64,000 bases of DNA, taken from assembly GCF_900113315.1 (NCBI RefSeq), contig NZ_FOZG01000002.1, positions 558,001 through 622,000 of the forward strand. The letters run 5' to 3'. The notes beneath the pieces were generated by a model. It had not been told where the DNA came from. It saw only the letters and a list, made by a program, of their open reading frames with translations, and ran no database searches. A program made the position numbers and the translations under genes. The DNA comes from Sphingomonas jatrophae. Its GTDB lineage: Bacteria; Pseudomonadota; Alphaproteobacteria; Sphingomonadales; Sphingomonadaceae. Of the stretch, positions 50,920 through 60,966 are shown piece by piece (within the stretch, counting starts at the first letter, position 1; every line of letters starts with the position of its first letter).

Positions 50920-51700
50920 AGCTCGCGATCACGCCGCGATTCTTCGCCAGCTCGACACATGCCTCGGGACGGGCGAAGCCGCCCGACAGAGCGACGACGC
51001 GCAGCACGCGCGGATGATCGACCAGCGGATCGAACAGGCCGGGCTGCTTCGGCAGCGACAGCTTCAGCATAACCTTGTCGTCGCCGGGCATCGCGTCCAG
51101 CGCCTTGACCAGCTCGTCGAGCAGGATCGCGTCCGCCTCGGCGCGCTCGGCGCTCTTGATGTTCACCTCGGGCTCGATGATCGGCACCAGCCCGCCGGCG
51201 AGCACCTGCTGGCCCACCTCGAACTGCTGCTTGACGACCGCGGCGATGCCCTCGCGGTTGGCGAGGTTGATGACCGAACGCTCCTTGGTGCCGAACACGC
51301 CGAGCGACTTGGCGCGCGCCAGCAGCGTGTCGAGCTCGGGCATCGGCTTCATCAGCTGGACGCCGTTCGCCTCGTCCTCAAGACCCTTGTCGATCTTGAT
51401 GAAGGGCACCACGCCGCGCTCGATCAGCGCCTGCGGCACGGGCTTGCCGTTCGCCTCGCCGTCCATCGTCCGCTCGAACAGGATCGCGCCGAGCACCTTG
51501 TCGCCGGTGAAGGCGGGCGAGGTGATGATCCGCACGCGCATGTCGTGGATCAGGCCGAACATCTGCTCGTCGCCGCTATAGGCGCTTTCCTCGACGCCAT
51601 AGCCCTTCAGCGCCTTCGGCGTGGAGCCGCCGCTCTGGTCCAGCGCGGCGATGAAGCCCCGGCCGCCGGCGATCTTCTCCACCATGTCCTGCTGCTGCAT
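50804..51700 (-). CDS. Class I fructose-bisphosphate aldolase
   Basis: This 298-aa protein shows FIAALDQSGGSTPKALK near the N-terminus, FIKIDKGL, and the Schiff-base region VMLKLSLP. These are features of the short bacterial class I aldolases, which cleave fructose-1,6-bisphosphate to DHAP and glyceraldehyde-3-phosphate without metal. It starts at ATG 51700 and is the last gene of the glycolytic cluster on the minus strand, followed by a terminator. Confidence 0.94.
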   Translation of the reverse strand: MQQQDMVEKIAGGRGFIAALDQSGGSTPKALKGYGVEESAYSGDEQMFGLIHDMRVRIITSPAFTGDKVLGAILFERTMDGEANGKPVPQALIERGVVPFIKIDKGLEDEANGVQLMKPMPELDTLLARAKSLGVFGTKERSVINLANREGIAAVVKQQFEVGQQVLAGGLVPIIEPEVNIKSAERAEADAILLDELVKALDAMPGDDKVMLKLSLPKQPGLFDPLVDHPRVLRVVALSGGFARPEACVELAKNRGVIASFSRALLEDLRFQMSDEEFDAALGQAIDAIYTASVEKTA

Positions 51701-51826
51701 GTCGCATCCCCTGTTCTGTGATCGGCACCGCCGACTTGTTGCGGTGCGGAAACGTGCCGCTGATAACCAGCAGGGCCGCGGGGGACAACCGCCCCCGCCT
51801 CCCCGCAATGGGACAGGGGCGGTGGA

Positions 51827-53017
51827 TCAGCCCTGCGTCAGCGCCGCGACGCCGGGCAGCTCCTTGCCTTCCATCCACTCGAGGAAGGCACCGCCCGCGG
51901 TCGAAACGAAGCTGAACGAATCCGCCACGCCCGCCTGGTTGAGCGCCGCGACCGTATCGCCGCCGCCTGCGACAGAGACGAGCTCGCCGCCCTGCGTCAG
52001 CGCGGCCGCCGTCTGCGCCAGCGCGACCGTCGCGGCATCGAACGGCGCGGTCTCGAACGCGCCGAGCGGACCGTTCCAGACAAGCGTGCGGCACGTCTTG
52101 ATCGCGTCGCCCAGCGCCTCGACCGCGGCGGGGCCGACATCGAGGATCATCTCGTCCGCCGCGACTTCGTGCACGTTCACGGTGCGCGTCGGCGGATTGG
52201 CGCGGAATTCCTTCGCCACGACAACGTCATAGGGCAGGTGGACGGTGCAGTTCGCCGCATCCGCCGCATCGAGGATGGCGAGCGCGGTGTCCTTCAGGTC
52301 ATGCTCGCACAGCGACTTGCCGACATCGACGCCGCGAGCCGCGAGGAAGGTATTCGCCATGCCGCCGCCGATGATCAGGTGATCCACCTTCGCGACGAGG
52401 TGCTTCAGCACGTCGAGCTTGGTCGACACCTTGGCGCCGCCGACCACCGCGGCGACGGGATGCTCGGGCGCGCCCAACGCCTTTTCCAGCGCCCTCAGCT
52501 CCGCTTCCATCTGCCGCCCGGCGAATGCCGGCAGCTTGTGCGCCAGGCCCTCGGTCGAGGCGTGCGCGCGGTGCGCGGCGGAGAAGGCATCATTGACGTA
52601 CAGGTCACCGAGCGCCGCGAAACGCTCCACCACCGCGGGATCGTTCTTCTCCTCGCCCCCGAAGAAGCGGGTATTCTCCAGCAGCGCGACATCGCCCGGA
52701 CGCAAGGTCGCGACCGAATCCGCCACGCCTTCCCAGTCGATATAGCGGACCTCGCGGCCCAGCACCGCGGCGAAGGGCTGCGTCACCTGCGCCAGCGAAT
52801 ATTCGGGGCTCGGCTGTCCCTTGGGCCGGCCGAAATGGGCCAGCACCAGCACGATCGCGCCCTTGTCGGCCAGCTCGGCCACGGTCGGCACCGCGGCGCG
52901 CAGTCGCGTGTCGTCGGTCACCTTCGCGCCGTCCATCGGCACGTTCAGATCCTCGCGGACGAGCACGCGCTTGCCCGCGATGTCGCCCATATCGTCGATC
53001 GTCCGAAACCCGGTCAT
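51827..53017 (-). CDS. pgk: Phosphoglycerate kinase
   Basis: This 396-aa protein has [65 protein letters not shown] and the terminal [16 protein letters not shown] motif. It transfers phosphate from 1,3-bisphosphoglycerate to ADP. The ATG at 53017 overlaps the stop of a MOSC-domain gene (ATGA), an unusual coupling in an otherwise standard cluster. Confidence 0.98.
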   Translation of the reverse strand: MTGFRTIDDMGDIAGKRVLVREDLNVPMDGAKVTDDTRLRAAVPTVAELADKGAIVLVLAHFGRPKGQPSPEYSLAQVTQPFAAVLGREVRYIDWEGVADSVATLRPGDVALLENTRFFGGEEKNDPAVVERFAALGDLYVNDAFSAAHRAHASTEGLAHKLPAFAGRQMEAELRALEKALGAPEHPVAAVVGGAKVSTKLDVLKHLVAKVDHLIIGGGMANTFLAARGVDVGKSLCEHDLKDTALAILDAADAANCTVHLPYDVVVAKEFRANPPTRTVNVHEVAADEMILDVGPAAVEALGDAIKTCRTLVWNGPLGAFETAPFDAATVALAQTAAALTQGGELVSVAGGGDTVAALNQAGVADSFSFVSTAGGAFLEWMEGKELPGVAALTQG

Positions 53018-53472
53018 GGCAGCTCCAGCCTCACTTCGTCGCCCGGCGCCAGCCGCCCCTCGGCCGTCACCCGGGTGCACACGCCGGCCCGCCAATGCGG
53101 GGTCAGCGCCGCTTCCAGTCCGGGGTGGACCGCCTCCATGCGGAAGCAGGGATCGCACTCACCGGTAATCTCCAGCACGACGCCGCCTGCGAAACGCAGC
53201 GTCGCTCCGGTCATGTTCTCGAGCGCGATCCCCTCGACGAGGAGGTTCACCCGCCGCTCCTGCCACGCGACATCGGCCCCAAGCTCCGCCAGCGCCGCAT
53301 GCCAGTCCTCCGCGCGCATCACCGTAACCTGGCGCTTGTTGCGACCGGGCTTCAGGCCACCGCGGAAATCGCCGACAATGCCTTCCATCAGCGTGACATC
53401 GGCATCCGGCAGCAGCTGCATCGCCGCTTTCGGCTTCGCATGGCAGGCAATGCCGAGGAGGCGGCCGATCAT
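53014..53472 (-). CDS. MOSC-domain protein
   Basis: This 152-aa protein starts [18 protein letters not shown] and has the MOSC pattern [32 protein letters not shown] and the conserved cysteine in [14 protein letters not shown] domains are sulfur-carrier modules of Mo-cofactor sulfurases and related enzymes. It lies between gap and pgk and overlaps pgk by 4 bp. The substrate is unknown. Confidence 0.88.
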   Translation of the reverse strand: MIGRLLGIACHAKPKAAMQLLPDADVTLMEGIVGDFRGGLKPGRNKRQVTVMRAEDWHAALAELGADVAWQERRVNLLVEGIALENMTGATLRFAGGVVLEITGECDPCFRMEAVHPGLEAALTPHWRAGVCTRVTAEGRLAPGDEVRLELP

Positions 53473-53555
53473 GCCTCTTCCCTCCCCGTCACGCCCGATC
53501 CGATCCGCCACCCCGGCCTGCGCCGGGGCGACGGACAGGGTCCGAGCCGCTGGCC

Positions 53556-54560
53556 TCAGAGCTTCGCCATCGCGCAGGCCGTGTCGACCATGCGGTTGGA
53601 GAAGCCCCACTCATTGTCGTACCAGCTGACGACGCGCACCAGCTTGCCCTCGAGCACCGCCGTCTCGAGGCTGTCGACCGTCGAGGATGCCGGCGTGTGG
53701 ACGATGTCGATCGAGACGAGCGGCTCGTCCGAATAGACCAGCACGCCCTTGAGCGGGCCGCTCTCGGCCGCGGCCTTGAGGATCGAGTTGACCTCCTCGA
53801 CGGTGGTGTCGCGCTTCGGGGTAAAGGTCAGGTCGACGAGGCTGCCGTCGGCGACGGGCACGCGCACCGCGGAGCCGTCCAGCTTGCCCTTCAGCTCGGG
53901 CAACACCTCGCCCACCGCGCGGGCGGCGCCCGTCGTCGTCGGGATGATGTTCATCGCGGCGGCACGCGCACGGCGCAGATCGGGGTGGATCTGGTCGAGG
54001 ATCTTCTGGTCGTTGGTGTAGGCGTGGATCGTCGTCATCAGGCCGCGCTCGATGCCGACCGTGTCGTTCAGCACCTTGGCGACGGGGGCGAGGCAGTTGG
54101 TCGTGCAGGAGGCGTTGGAGACGATCTTGTGCTCGGCGGTCAGCTTGTCGTTGTTGACGCCGTAGACGACGGTCAGGTCGACGCCCTTGGCGGGCGCGGA
54201 GATCAACACCTTCTTGGCGCCGCCGTCGATATGCTTCTGCGCGCTCTCACGGTCGGTGAAGAAGCCGGTGCACTCCAGCACCAGATCGACGCCGTTGGTG
54301 GCATGCGGCAGGTTGGCGGGGTCGCGCTCCTTGGTCACCTTGATGCGCTTGCCGTCGATGACGATGTCGTCACCCTCGGCCTTCACCTCGCCCGGATACT
54401 TGCCGTGGACCGAATCGCGGCTGAACAGCCAGGCATTCGACTTGGCATCGGCCAGGTCGTTGATCGTCACCAGCTCCAGCCCGCAATCGGGCCGCTCGAG
54501 GATCGCCCGTGCGACGAGGCGGCCGATCCGCCCGAACCCGTTGATCGCAACCTTCGTCAT
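53556..54560 (-). CDS. gap: Glyceraldehyde-3-phosphate dehydrogenase
   Basis: This 334-aa protein starts [20 protein letters not shown] (NAD-binding loop) and has the catalytic [17 protein letters not shown] (active-site Cys), [12 protein letters not shown] and [11 protein letters not shown]. It oxidises glyceraldehyde-3-phosphate in glycolysis or runs in reverse in gluconeogenesis. It sits between tkt and pgk on the minus strand. Confidence 0.98.
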   Translation of the reverse strand: MTKVAINGFGRIGRLVARAILERPDCGLELVTINDLADAKSNAWLFSRDSVHGKYPGEVKAEGDDIVIDGKRIKVTKERDPANLPHATNGVDLVLECTGFFTDRESAQKHIDGGAKKVLISAPAKGVDLTVVYGVNNDKLTAEHKIVSNASCTTNCLAPVAKVLNDTVGIERGLMTTIHAYTNDQKILDQIHPDLRRARAAAMNIIPTTTGAARAVGEVLPELKGKLDGSAVRVPVADGSLVDLTFTPKRDTTVEEVNSILKAAAESGPLKGVLVYSDEPLVSIDIVHTPASSTVDSLETAVLEGKLVRVVSWYDNEWGFSNRMVDTACAMAKL

Positions 54561-54625
54561 GTCACTTCCCCTTGCTCAGGCGATCGCAGGGCGGACGCAG
54601 CCCGCCCATTCGTCGATCGCGACAA

Positions 54626-56608
54626 TCAAACACGCAGCGCCGCAAGCACCTTCGGCGCGATCTGGTCGGCGGTCAGGCCAAAATGCTTGTAGAGGTCCGG
54701 CGCCGGCGCGGAGGCGCCCCAGCCGTCGATGCCGAAGCGCAGGCCCTCCACCATCGTGTGCCGCTCCCACCCGAAGGTGGAGCCTGCCTCGATCGAGACG
54801 CGGAGCAGCTGCTCGGGCTTGAGCGGCGGCAGGATGTCGTCGCGATAGTCGGCCGGCTGCGCGGCAAACCGCTCCCACGACGGCATCGAGACGACATCGG
54901 CGCCGATGCCCTGCGCTTCCAGCAGCTCGGCGGTATCGAGCGCAATCTCGACCTCGGAGCCGGTGGCGATCAGGATCACGCGGCGCTCGGCCACGGCGCT
55001 GCGCAGGCGATAGGCACCGCGGCCGGACAGATTCTCGCCTGCCGCTTGCGTGCGCACGGGGCGAAGATTCTGCCGGCTCAGCGCCAAGAGCGACGGGCCG
55101 TCCTTGCGCTCCAGCGCCAGCGCCCAACATTCGGCCGTCTCGACCGCATCGGCAGGGCGATAGACGTGGAGGTTCGGCATGGCGCGCAGCGACGCGAGAT
55201 GCTCGATCGGTTGGTGCGTTGGCCCGTCCTCGCCGAGGCCGATGCTGTCATGCGTCATGACATAGACGACGCGCGCCTTCTGCAGTGCCGACAGGCGGAT
55301 CGCACCGCGCGCATAATCGGCGAAGACGAGGAAGGTGCCGCCATAGGGAATGACGCCGCCGTGCAGCGCCATGCCGTTCATCGCGGCGGACATGCCGAAT
55401 TCGCGGATGCCGTAATAGAGATAGCGGCCGGCGGCATCGTCGGCGGTGAACGGGGTCTGCGCCTTGGCCTTGGTGAGATTGGACGAGGTGAGGTCGGCCG
55501 ATCCGCCCAGCATCTCGGGCATCGCTGCGGTCATCGCCTCCAGCGCCATCTCGCTCGCCTTGCGCGACGCGACCTTGGGCGGATTGGCGTAGAGCGTGTC
55601 GAGATAGGGGGCCAGCCAGTCCTCGGCAGGCAGGTCGCCCGCCATGCGGCGGCTGAACTCGGCGGCCTGAGGATGTGCCTTCAGCCGCTCGGCCCACGCG
55701 GCATGCGGGGCGGCGCCACGACGGCCGATCTCGGCCCAGCCATCGCGGATCGGCTGCGGGATGACGAACGGCTCATCCGTCCACACCAGCGATTCGCGCG
55801 CGGCGGCGACTTCGGCCGCGCCCAGCGCCGCACCGTGCACCTTGCTGGTGCCCGCGACGTTTGGCGCGCCCTTGCCGATGATCGTGCGGCAGGCGATCAG
55901 CGACGGCCGCGCATCCGCCGCCGCTTCCTTGAGCGCGCGGGACACGTCCGCCATGTCATGCCCGTCGCATGCCACGACATGCCAGCCATAAGCAGCATAG
56001 CGCGCGGCAATATCCTCGCTCGACGAGAGCGACACCGCGCCGTCAATGGTGATGCGGTTATCGTCCCACAGCACGTTCAGCCGGCCGAGCTTGAGGTGGC
56101 CGGCCAAGCCCGCCGCCTCGTGATTGACGCCTTCCATCAGGCAGCCGTCGCCCGCAATCACCCAGGTGCGGTGATCGACCAGTTCGTCGCCGAAGCCCGC
56201 ATTCAGGTGCCGCTCGGCGATTGCCATGCCGACCGCCATCGCCAGCCCCTGGCCGAGCGGACCGGTGGTGCACTCGACGCCCGCCAGCTCGAAATTCTCG
56301 GGGTGGCCGGCACACGGGCTGCCCAGCTTCCGGAAATTGGCGATGTCCTCGATCGTCGGCCGGGCATAGCCGGTCAGGTGCAGCAGCGCGTAGATCAGCA
56401 TCGAGCCATGGCCGGCGGACAGCACGAAGCGGTCGCGATCCGGCCAGTGCGGATCGGCGGGATCGAACTTCATCTGCTCGGCGAACAGCACGGTCGCCGC
56501 ATCGGCCATGCCCATCGGCATGCCGGGATGGCCCGAATTGGCGGCTTCGACCGCGTCCATCGCCAGCGCGCGGATTGCGTTGGCAAGCTGGGTCCGGTCG
56601 ATCGTCAC
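54626..56608 (-). CDS. tkt: Transketolase
   Basis: This 660-aa protein has the N-terminal ANSGHPGMPMGMADAATVLF, the TPP-binding GDGCLMEG...N segment, DGHD, and the C-terminal GLGEDGPTHQPIEHLASLRA motif. It moves two-carbon units in the pentose phosphate pathway. I take GTG at 56608 as start because the protein then begins with the usual TIDRTQLANAIR; upstream codons do not look protein-like. It is the first gene of the tkt-gap-MOSC-pgk-aldolase cluster. Confidence 0.97.
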   Translation of the reverse strand: MTIDRTQLANAIRALAMDAVEAANSGHPGMPMGMADAATVLFAEQMKFDPADPHWPDRDRFVLSAGHGSMLIYALLHLTGYARPTIEDIANFRKLGSPCAGHPENFELAGVECTTGPLGQGLAMAVGMAIAERHLNAGFGDELVDHRTWVIAGDGCLMEGVNHEAAGLAGHLKLGRLNVLWDDNRITIDGAVSLSSSEDIAARYAAYGWHVVACDGHDMADVSRALKEAAADARPSLIACRTIIGKGAPNVAGTSKVHGAALGAAEVAAARESLVWTDEPFVIPQPIRDGWAEIGRRGAAPHAAWAERLKAHPQAAEFSRRMAGDLPAEDWLAPYLDTLYANPPKVASRKASEMALEAMTAAMPEMLGGSADLTSSNLTKAKAQTPFTADDAAGRYLYYGIREFGMSAAMNGMALHGGVIPYGGTFLVFADYARGAIRLSALQKARVVYVMTHDSIGLGEDGPTHQPIEHLASLRAMPNLHVYRPADAVETAECWALALERKDGPSLLALSRQNLRPVRTQAAGENLSGRGAYRLRSAVAERRVILIATGSEVEIALDTAELLEAQGIGADVVSMPSWERFAAQPADYRDDILPPLKPEQLLRVSIEAGSTFGWERHTMVEGLRFGIDGWGASAPAPDLYKHFGLTADQIAPKVLAALRV

Positions 56609-56729
56609 GCGCCTTGATGCTCCTGAGATGAAGCGGTCGGACGCCGCCCGGCGCTCCCTTGGCGCGCGCGGGCGCACCCGTCAACCGCACCCGCTTGCCG
56701 CTGGCTGGACCCATGTTATGCCCATCGCC

Positions 56730-56969
56730 ATGAACGACGAGAGGATCATCGTGGCGGTCGGGCGGCTGGAACGCGCGCTCGCCCGTGCCGAGGCGGCAGC
56801 CGCACGGCCCCCATCCGCCCCCGTGGCCGACCCGGATGAAGAGCTGCGCGCCCGCCACCAGCGCCTGCGCGACTCGACGCAGGCGGCGATCGCCCGGCTC
56901 GATACCCTGCTCGGCCCCGCCGTGGATCCGGCGCTTGAGGTCTCGCCCGCGCCCGAGGAGCCGCGCTGA
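56730..56969 (+). CDS. Small helical protein upstream of zapA
   Basis: This 79-aa protein (MNDERIIVAVGRLERALARA) is predicted almost wholly helical, with a second helix HQRLRDSTQAAIARLDTLLG. Its stop overlaps the zapA start (TGATG), so it is co-translated with the division protein. An ATG at 56718 is an alternative start. Proteins of this kind commonly precede zapA in alphaproteobacteria; function unknown. Confidence 0.75.
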   Translation: MNDERIIVAVGRLERALARAEAAAARPPSAPVADPDEELRARHQRLRDSTQAAIARLDTLLGPAVDPALEVSPAPEEPR

Positions 56970-57286
56970 TGGCCCGCGTCACCCTCAACGTCGCCGGCCG
57001 GCCCTACGACATTGCCGTGCGCGACGGGGACGAGCCGCGCTTCACCGAACTCGCGAGACTGGTCGACGACAAGGCGATGCAGGCCGCGCGCGGCATGGGC
57101 GGGCTGACCGAGGGGCGGCAGCTGCTATTCGCCGCGCTGCTGCTCGCCGATGAGCTCGACGCGGCACGCGCAGCAGCCGCGGCACCCGCCCCTGCCCCCG
57201 CCCCGACGCTTGATCCCGCCGCGCTGGAGCGGCTGGCGGACCGGGCCGAGGCGCTGGCCGAACAGCTGGAGCAGGCACGGGCTTGA
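56969..57286 (+). CDS. zapA: Cell division protein ZapA
   Basis: This 105-aa protein has the ZapA N-terminal beta region (MARVTLNVAGRPYDIAVRDG, then EPRFTELARLVDDKA) and a helical C-terminal part with an Ala/Pro linker and coiled-coil end (LEQARA). ZapA cross-links FtsZ filaments. The order zapA-6S RNA-5-FTHF cyclo-ligase is widely conserved and supports all three calls. Confidence 0.93.
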   Translation: MARVTLNVAGRPYDIAVRDGDEPRFTELARLVDDKAMQAARGMGGLTEGRQLLFAALLLADELDAARAAAAAPAPAPAPTLDPAALERLADRAEALAEQLEQARA

Positions 57287-57314
57287 GCCGGGCGGCACGG
57301 CACCCTAGATAGGC

Positions 57315-57476
57315 AACCGGCGGGCACTGCCCGATACGAGCCGTCGATCATCCCTGAGGCTATTCTTCATCCATGGGAGCTGTCCCTGTTAGGACCTTGG
57401 TCCAAAATACACGGCGCCCACCTGACGTTCTCGGCGTCAGTGGATATCAGGCAAACGGTCATGGCGGTCCCGCCAC
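57315..57476 (+). ncRNA. ssrS: 6S RNA (SsrS)
   Basis: The region between zapA and the cyclo-ligase gene folds as 6S RNA. CCGGCGGGCACTGCC near the 5' end pairs imperfectly with GGCGGTCCCGCC near the 3' end, a central open region follows, and an internal hairpin CTGACG-TTCT-CGGCGTCAG lies at 57422-57440. 6S RNA mimics an open promoter and sequesters sigma-70 RNA polymerase. Limits are approximate. Confidence 0.82.
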
Positions 57477-57494
57477 TTCACGTCTGTCTCGCGC

Positions 57495-58073
57495 ATGACT
57501 GAGCGGACCGCCGCCGAGGCGAAGGCCGCGCTGCGCGTCGAGCTGCGCAACCGGCGGCAGGCGTTCGTCATCGATCTGGCGCAGAAGGCGACCCTGCTGG
57601 TCGACACGCTCCAGCTCGCCGAACATGCCGCGCCGCTGATCGGTCAGGCGCGCATCGTCGCCGCCTATCTCTCGACCCCGTTCGAGCCCGATCCCATGCC
57701 GATCCTGCTGCGCGCGCTGGATCGCGGCGCCGGCCTCGCTTTGCCGCGGGTCACGGGCCCCGATGCGCCGATGACCTTCCACGAATGGCTGCCGGGCGAT
57801 CCGCTGGAGGAAGGGCCGTTCCGCATCGATCAGCCGCTTGCCACGGCGGAGCGCGTCACGCCCGATCTGATCCTTGCGCCGCTGGTGGGGTTCGACGCCC
57901 GGCTCAACCGGCTCGGCCAGGGCGCCGGCTATTATGATCGCGCCTTCGCCGCCGCGCCGGATGCCCGCCGCATCGGCATCGCCTGGAGCGCGCAGCAGGC
58001 GGACGCCATCCCCGCCGACGCGCATGACGTGCCGCTCCACGCGGTCGTCACCGAACGTGGCGTGATCCAGTGA
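57495..58073 (+). CDS. 5-formyltetrahydrofolate cyclo-ligase
   Basis: This 192-aa protein has the N-terminal KAALRVELRNRRQA basic helix, the AYLSTPFEPDPMPIL and LALPRV segments and the signature VGFDARLNRLGQGAGYYDRAF that binds ATP and folate. It converts 5-formyl-THF to methenyl-THF. It lies directly downstream of 6S RNA, the usual location, and overlaps the next gene by 4 bp. Confidence 0.95.
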   Translation: MTERTAAEAKAALRVELRNRRQAFVIDLAQKATLLVDTLQLAEHAAPLIGQARIVAAYLSTPFEPDPMPILLRALDRGAGLALPRVTGPDAPMTFHEWLPGDPLEEGPFRIDQPLATAERVTPDLILAPLVGFDARLNRLGQGAGYYDRAFAAAPDARRIGIAWSAQQADAIPADAHDVPLHAVVTERGVIQ

Positions 58074-58309
58074 GCCCGCGCGAGCCGGGGGACATTCCGG
58101 TGACGGAGCCGACGTGGCGCAAGCCCGCGGGCGCCTTCGTCCTGATCGCGCTGATCGTCGCCTGGGCGGTGCTGATCGCCAGCCTGCCGATCGGCCGCCT
58201 GCCCGGCCTGCTCCAGCCGATCGTCTACGTGGTCGCCGGCATCGGCTGGATCTGGCTGTTCCCCTTCCGCCGGCTGTTCACCTGGATGGAAACGGGCCGC
58301 TGGGGGTAA
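58070..58309 (+). CDS. DUF2842 small membrane protein
   Basis: This 79-aa protein has two hydrophobic helices (AFVLIALIVAWAVLIASL and LQPIVYVVAGIGWIWLF) and ends FTWMETGRWG, which matches the DUF2842 family of alphaproteobacteria. GTG start overlaps the cyclo-ligase stop (GTGA). Role unknown; inner membrane. Confidence 0.85.
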   Translation: MSPREPGDIPVTEPTWRKPAGAFVLIALIVAWAVLIASLPIGRLPGLLQPIVYVVAGIGWIWLFPFRRLFTWMETGRWG

Positions 58310-58324
58310 GTCAGGCTTTGCGCC

Positions 58325-59074
58325 TCAGCCTGCCCGCAAGTCCGTCGCCGTCGCTTCCGCCCAGTCGTACATCTCTGCCTGCGCCCGGCGCTCCGAACGC
58401 GACAACCGGTTCGCGCGCGCGACGACCTCCTCCAGGATCTCGGCCGCATGTGCCCGCTCATTGCGCGCCAGCAACAGAGCAGCAAAGCGGCAGCGCGCCT
58501 CGTCGCCCGGGAGGCGGGTGACAATGTCGGCGTAGATCGGCAGTGCCTCTGCACCTCGCCCGGCCTCTTCCAGCGCCTTCGCCTTCAGAAAGTTCAGCCG
58601 GTCGACGGCGCTTTGGCCGCGTGGCGGCTCGATCGTGTGGATCATCTCAAGCGCTCTGACGGGCTGCCCCGCCTCGAACAAAGCGTGTGCCAGCTTCATG
58701 CGCGTCGTGTTGTCGCCCGCGATACCGCGGGCCGAGGCGTCCTCATAGACCGGCACCGCTTCAGACCATCGCCCAAGGCCGCCAAGCGCATCGGCCAGGC
58801 GCAGCCGGTTGGCCAGGGTATCCGCCAGCGCCAGCGCGTCGCGCGATGCGCGGAGTTCTCGCTCTGGATCGATCGCCTGCGTCGCCGCTGCGCGCACGCC
58901 TCGGACATGCCGGTTGTGCTTCATGCCGGGTAACACCTCGACGAACAGATATGCCAGCGTGCCCGCCACCGGCAGCAGCGCGATCGCAAAGATCCACAGC
59001 TGGTTGCGGCCATGGCGAACGACATGGACGATCATCGCCGCCTGGATCATCAGCGAGACGATGAGAAAGATCAT
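58325..59074 (-). CDS. Membrane-anchored TPR protein
   Basis: This 249-aa protein has two N-terminal hydrophobic segments (MIFLIVSLMIQAAMIVHVV; LWIFAIALLPVAGTLAYLFVE), resembling the cardiolipin-synthase N-terminal domain, followed by about four TPR-like helical pairs (DTLANRLRLADALGGLGRWS; MKLAHALFEAGQPVRALEMI). It probably acts as an adaptor at the inner membrane. Its ATG overlaps the stop of the transporter gene upstream. Confidence 0.8.
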   Translation of the reverse strand: MIFLIVSLMIQAAMIVHVVRHGRNQLWIFAIALLPVAGTLAYLFVEVLPGMKHNRHVRGVRAAATQAIDPERELRASRDALALADTLANRLRLADALGGLGRWSEAVPVYEDASARGIAGDNTTRMKLAHALFEAGQPVRALEMIHTIEPPRGQSAVDRLNFLKAKALEEAGRGAEALPIYADIVTRLPGDEARCRFAALLLARNERAHAAEILEEVVARANRLSRSERRAQAEMYDWAEATATDLRAG

Positions 59075-60396
59075 GCCCCCTCCTCCACGCCCGGTTGCCG
59101 CACCGTTTCAACCACGAAGCCGCGCCGCCACAGCAGCCACAGCAGCCCCATGCCCGGCACGGCGACCAGCATCGTCAGCAACCAGAAGCCCGGCCAGCCC
59201 AGCGCCTCCGCCGCATAGCCGGACGGTGCCGACAGCCACGTCCGCCCGACCGCTGCGAAGGAGGACAGCAAAGCGAATTGCGTCGCGGTGTAGGCGAGGT
59301 TCGACAGGCCCGAGAGATAGGTGACGAACACGGTCAGCCCGATCCCGCTCGTCACCTGTTCGGTCGCCACCGCCGCGGTCAGCCAGAAGACCGAGTGGCC
59401 GTTCAGCGCGAGGATGACGAAGACGAGGTTCGACGCCATCATCATCAGCCCCGAGACGAACAGCGCCCGCCCCATGCCCAGCCATGCGAGAAACGGCGCA
59501 GCCAGTGCGGTGCCGAGGATCAGACCCCAGAACCCGACCAGCTTGTTGATCGCGATGAACTCGGAGTCGCTGAAGCCCAGCTCGACGATCATCGGATTGA
59601 GCATCACCTGCCCCATCGCGTCGCCCAGCTTGTAGATCAGCACGAACAGCAGGATCAGCACCGCCCCGCGGCGGCGGCAGAATTCCCGGAAGGGCCCGAG
59701 GATCGTGTCCTCCAGCCAGCGCCCGCCCGTCTTTGCCGCGGTCAGCGTGCGATCATGCAGTCCCGGCCCTGCCCACAAGGCGGCAAGCGCCGCGGGCACG
59801 ACGCAGAAGGCGGTCAGGCCGTAGCCAAGCGCCCAGCCCATGCCCCAGCCCTCGGGCGAGGCGATGGCGATGGTGCCCACGCCCGCGATCAAATTGCCGA
59901 TGCGATAGCCGAACTGGTTGGTTGCGGTGCCGTGCGGCAGTTCGTCATCCGGCAGGATCTCGATCCGGTATGCGTCGATGACGATATCCTGCGTGGCGGA
60001 CAGGAACGCCGTCACGATCGCCCAGAAGGCGAACAGTCCGAGGTGTCGCGCCGGATCGCTCGCGCCCAGCATCCACACGCTGACGAACAGCAGGGCCTGG
60101 ATCAGGAACAGCCACGCCCGCCGCTGCCCGAACAAGGCCGTGAGCCCCGGTACGCGGAGCCGGTCGATCAGCGGCGCCCAGATCCACTTCAGCGTATAGG
60201 GCGTCGTTAGGCCGACAGCGAAGCCGATCGTCTTCTTGTCGATGCCGACCTTCGCCAGCCAGAAGGTCATCGTCGCCAGCAGCAACGTCAGCGGGAAGCC
60301 CGACGATATGCCGAGCAGCAGCGCCGCAATCGGTCGCGGCCGCACATAGGGCTTCAGCGTGTCGAGAAAGGAGAGGCGGCGGACGGCGGCGGTCAT
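59071..60396 (-). CDS. AmpG-family MFS transporter
   Basis: This 441-aa protein has 12 or more hydrophobic helices. LGISSGFPLTLLLATMTFWL, WIWAPLIDR and FLSATQDIVIDAYRIEIL are typical of AmpG permeases, which import anhydro-muropeptides for cell-wall recycling. The ATG at 60396 is preferred to the TTG at 60402. It is co-translated with the TPR protein gene. Specificity is inferred. Confidence 0.88.
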   Translation of the reverse strand: MTAAVRRLSFLDTLKPYVRPRPIAALLLGISSGFPLTLLLATMTFWLAKVGIDKKTIGFAVGLTTPYTLKWIWAPLIDRLRVPGLTALFGQRRAWLFLIQALLFVSVWMLGASDPARHLGLFAFWAIVTAFLSATQDIVIDAYRIEILPDDELPHGTATNQFGYRIGNLIAGVGTIAIASPEGWGMGWALGYGLTAFCVVPAALAALWAGPGLHDRTLTAAKTGGRWLEDTILGPFREFCRRRGAVLILLFVLIYKLGDAMGQVMLNPMIVELGFSDSEFIAINKLVGFWGLILGTALAAPFLAWLGMGRALFVSGLMMMASNLVFVILALNGHSVFWLTAAVATEQVTSGIGLTVFVTYLSGLSNLAYTATQFALLSSFAAVGRTWLSAPSGYAAEALGWPGFWLLTMLVAVPGMGLLWLLWRRGFVVETVRQPGVEEGA

Positions 60397-60451
60397 GCGC
60401 AAGCTATAGCTGCCCCGCCGACGCTGAGAAGCCCGCCCCCTTCGCCGTCGT

Positions 60452-60874
60452 CTATGCCTCGAACAGCGTCAGCCCCGGCGGAGCGCGGCGCACGCGTTCG
60501 CCGCCAAGCCGCGCATCGACTGCCTCGATCGCGGCCAGCAGGTCACGCTGTGAATAGGGCTTGGCGAGGCAGCCGACCGCCAGCGCCTGTGCGTCGACGG
60601 GACAGGCGCCGGTGACGAACAGCAGGGGCGTGCCGCGCGCCTTGGCCGCCTGCGCCACGTCGATCCCGTTGCCGCCGTCGGACAGGCTGACGTCCGCCAG
60701 CACCAGATCGGCGCCGTCCTCCAGCGCGGCCACCGCATCCGCCACGGTGTCCACCGTCGCCACGACGCGATAGCCGGCGTCCCCCAGGACATGCTCGTTA
60801 TCGAAGGCGACGAGCGGCTCGTCCTCGACGATCAGGATGCGCTCGATCCGCCGCTTGCGCCGGCCAAAGATCAT
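60452..60874 (-). CDS. Single-domain response regulator
   Basis: This 140-aa protein is one receiver domain: acidic pair in ILIVEDEPLVAFDNEHVL, phospho-acceptor Asp in LVLADVSLSDGG, Thr in LLFVTG, Lys in GCLAKPYSQ. No output domain is present, so it probably acts by protein contact or as a phosphate sink. No kinase gene is adjacent in the window. Confidence 0.93.
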   Translation of the reverse strand: MIFGRRKRRIERILIVEDEPLVAFDNEHVLGDAGYRVVATVDTVADAVAALEDGADLVLADVSLSDGGNGIDVAQAAKARGTPLLFVTGACPVDAQALAVGCLAKPYSQRDLLAAIEAVDARLGGERVRRAPPGLTLFEA

Positions 60875-60966
60875 CGAAGGGGAGCCATGGATCGTTGCGT
60901 CTCCGCTCCGAATGGGGGATTGGCTGGCGAACGCGCCATCGGGTGATTATTTCCAAACGCTCGCCC

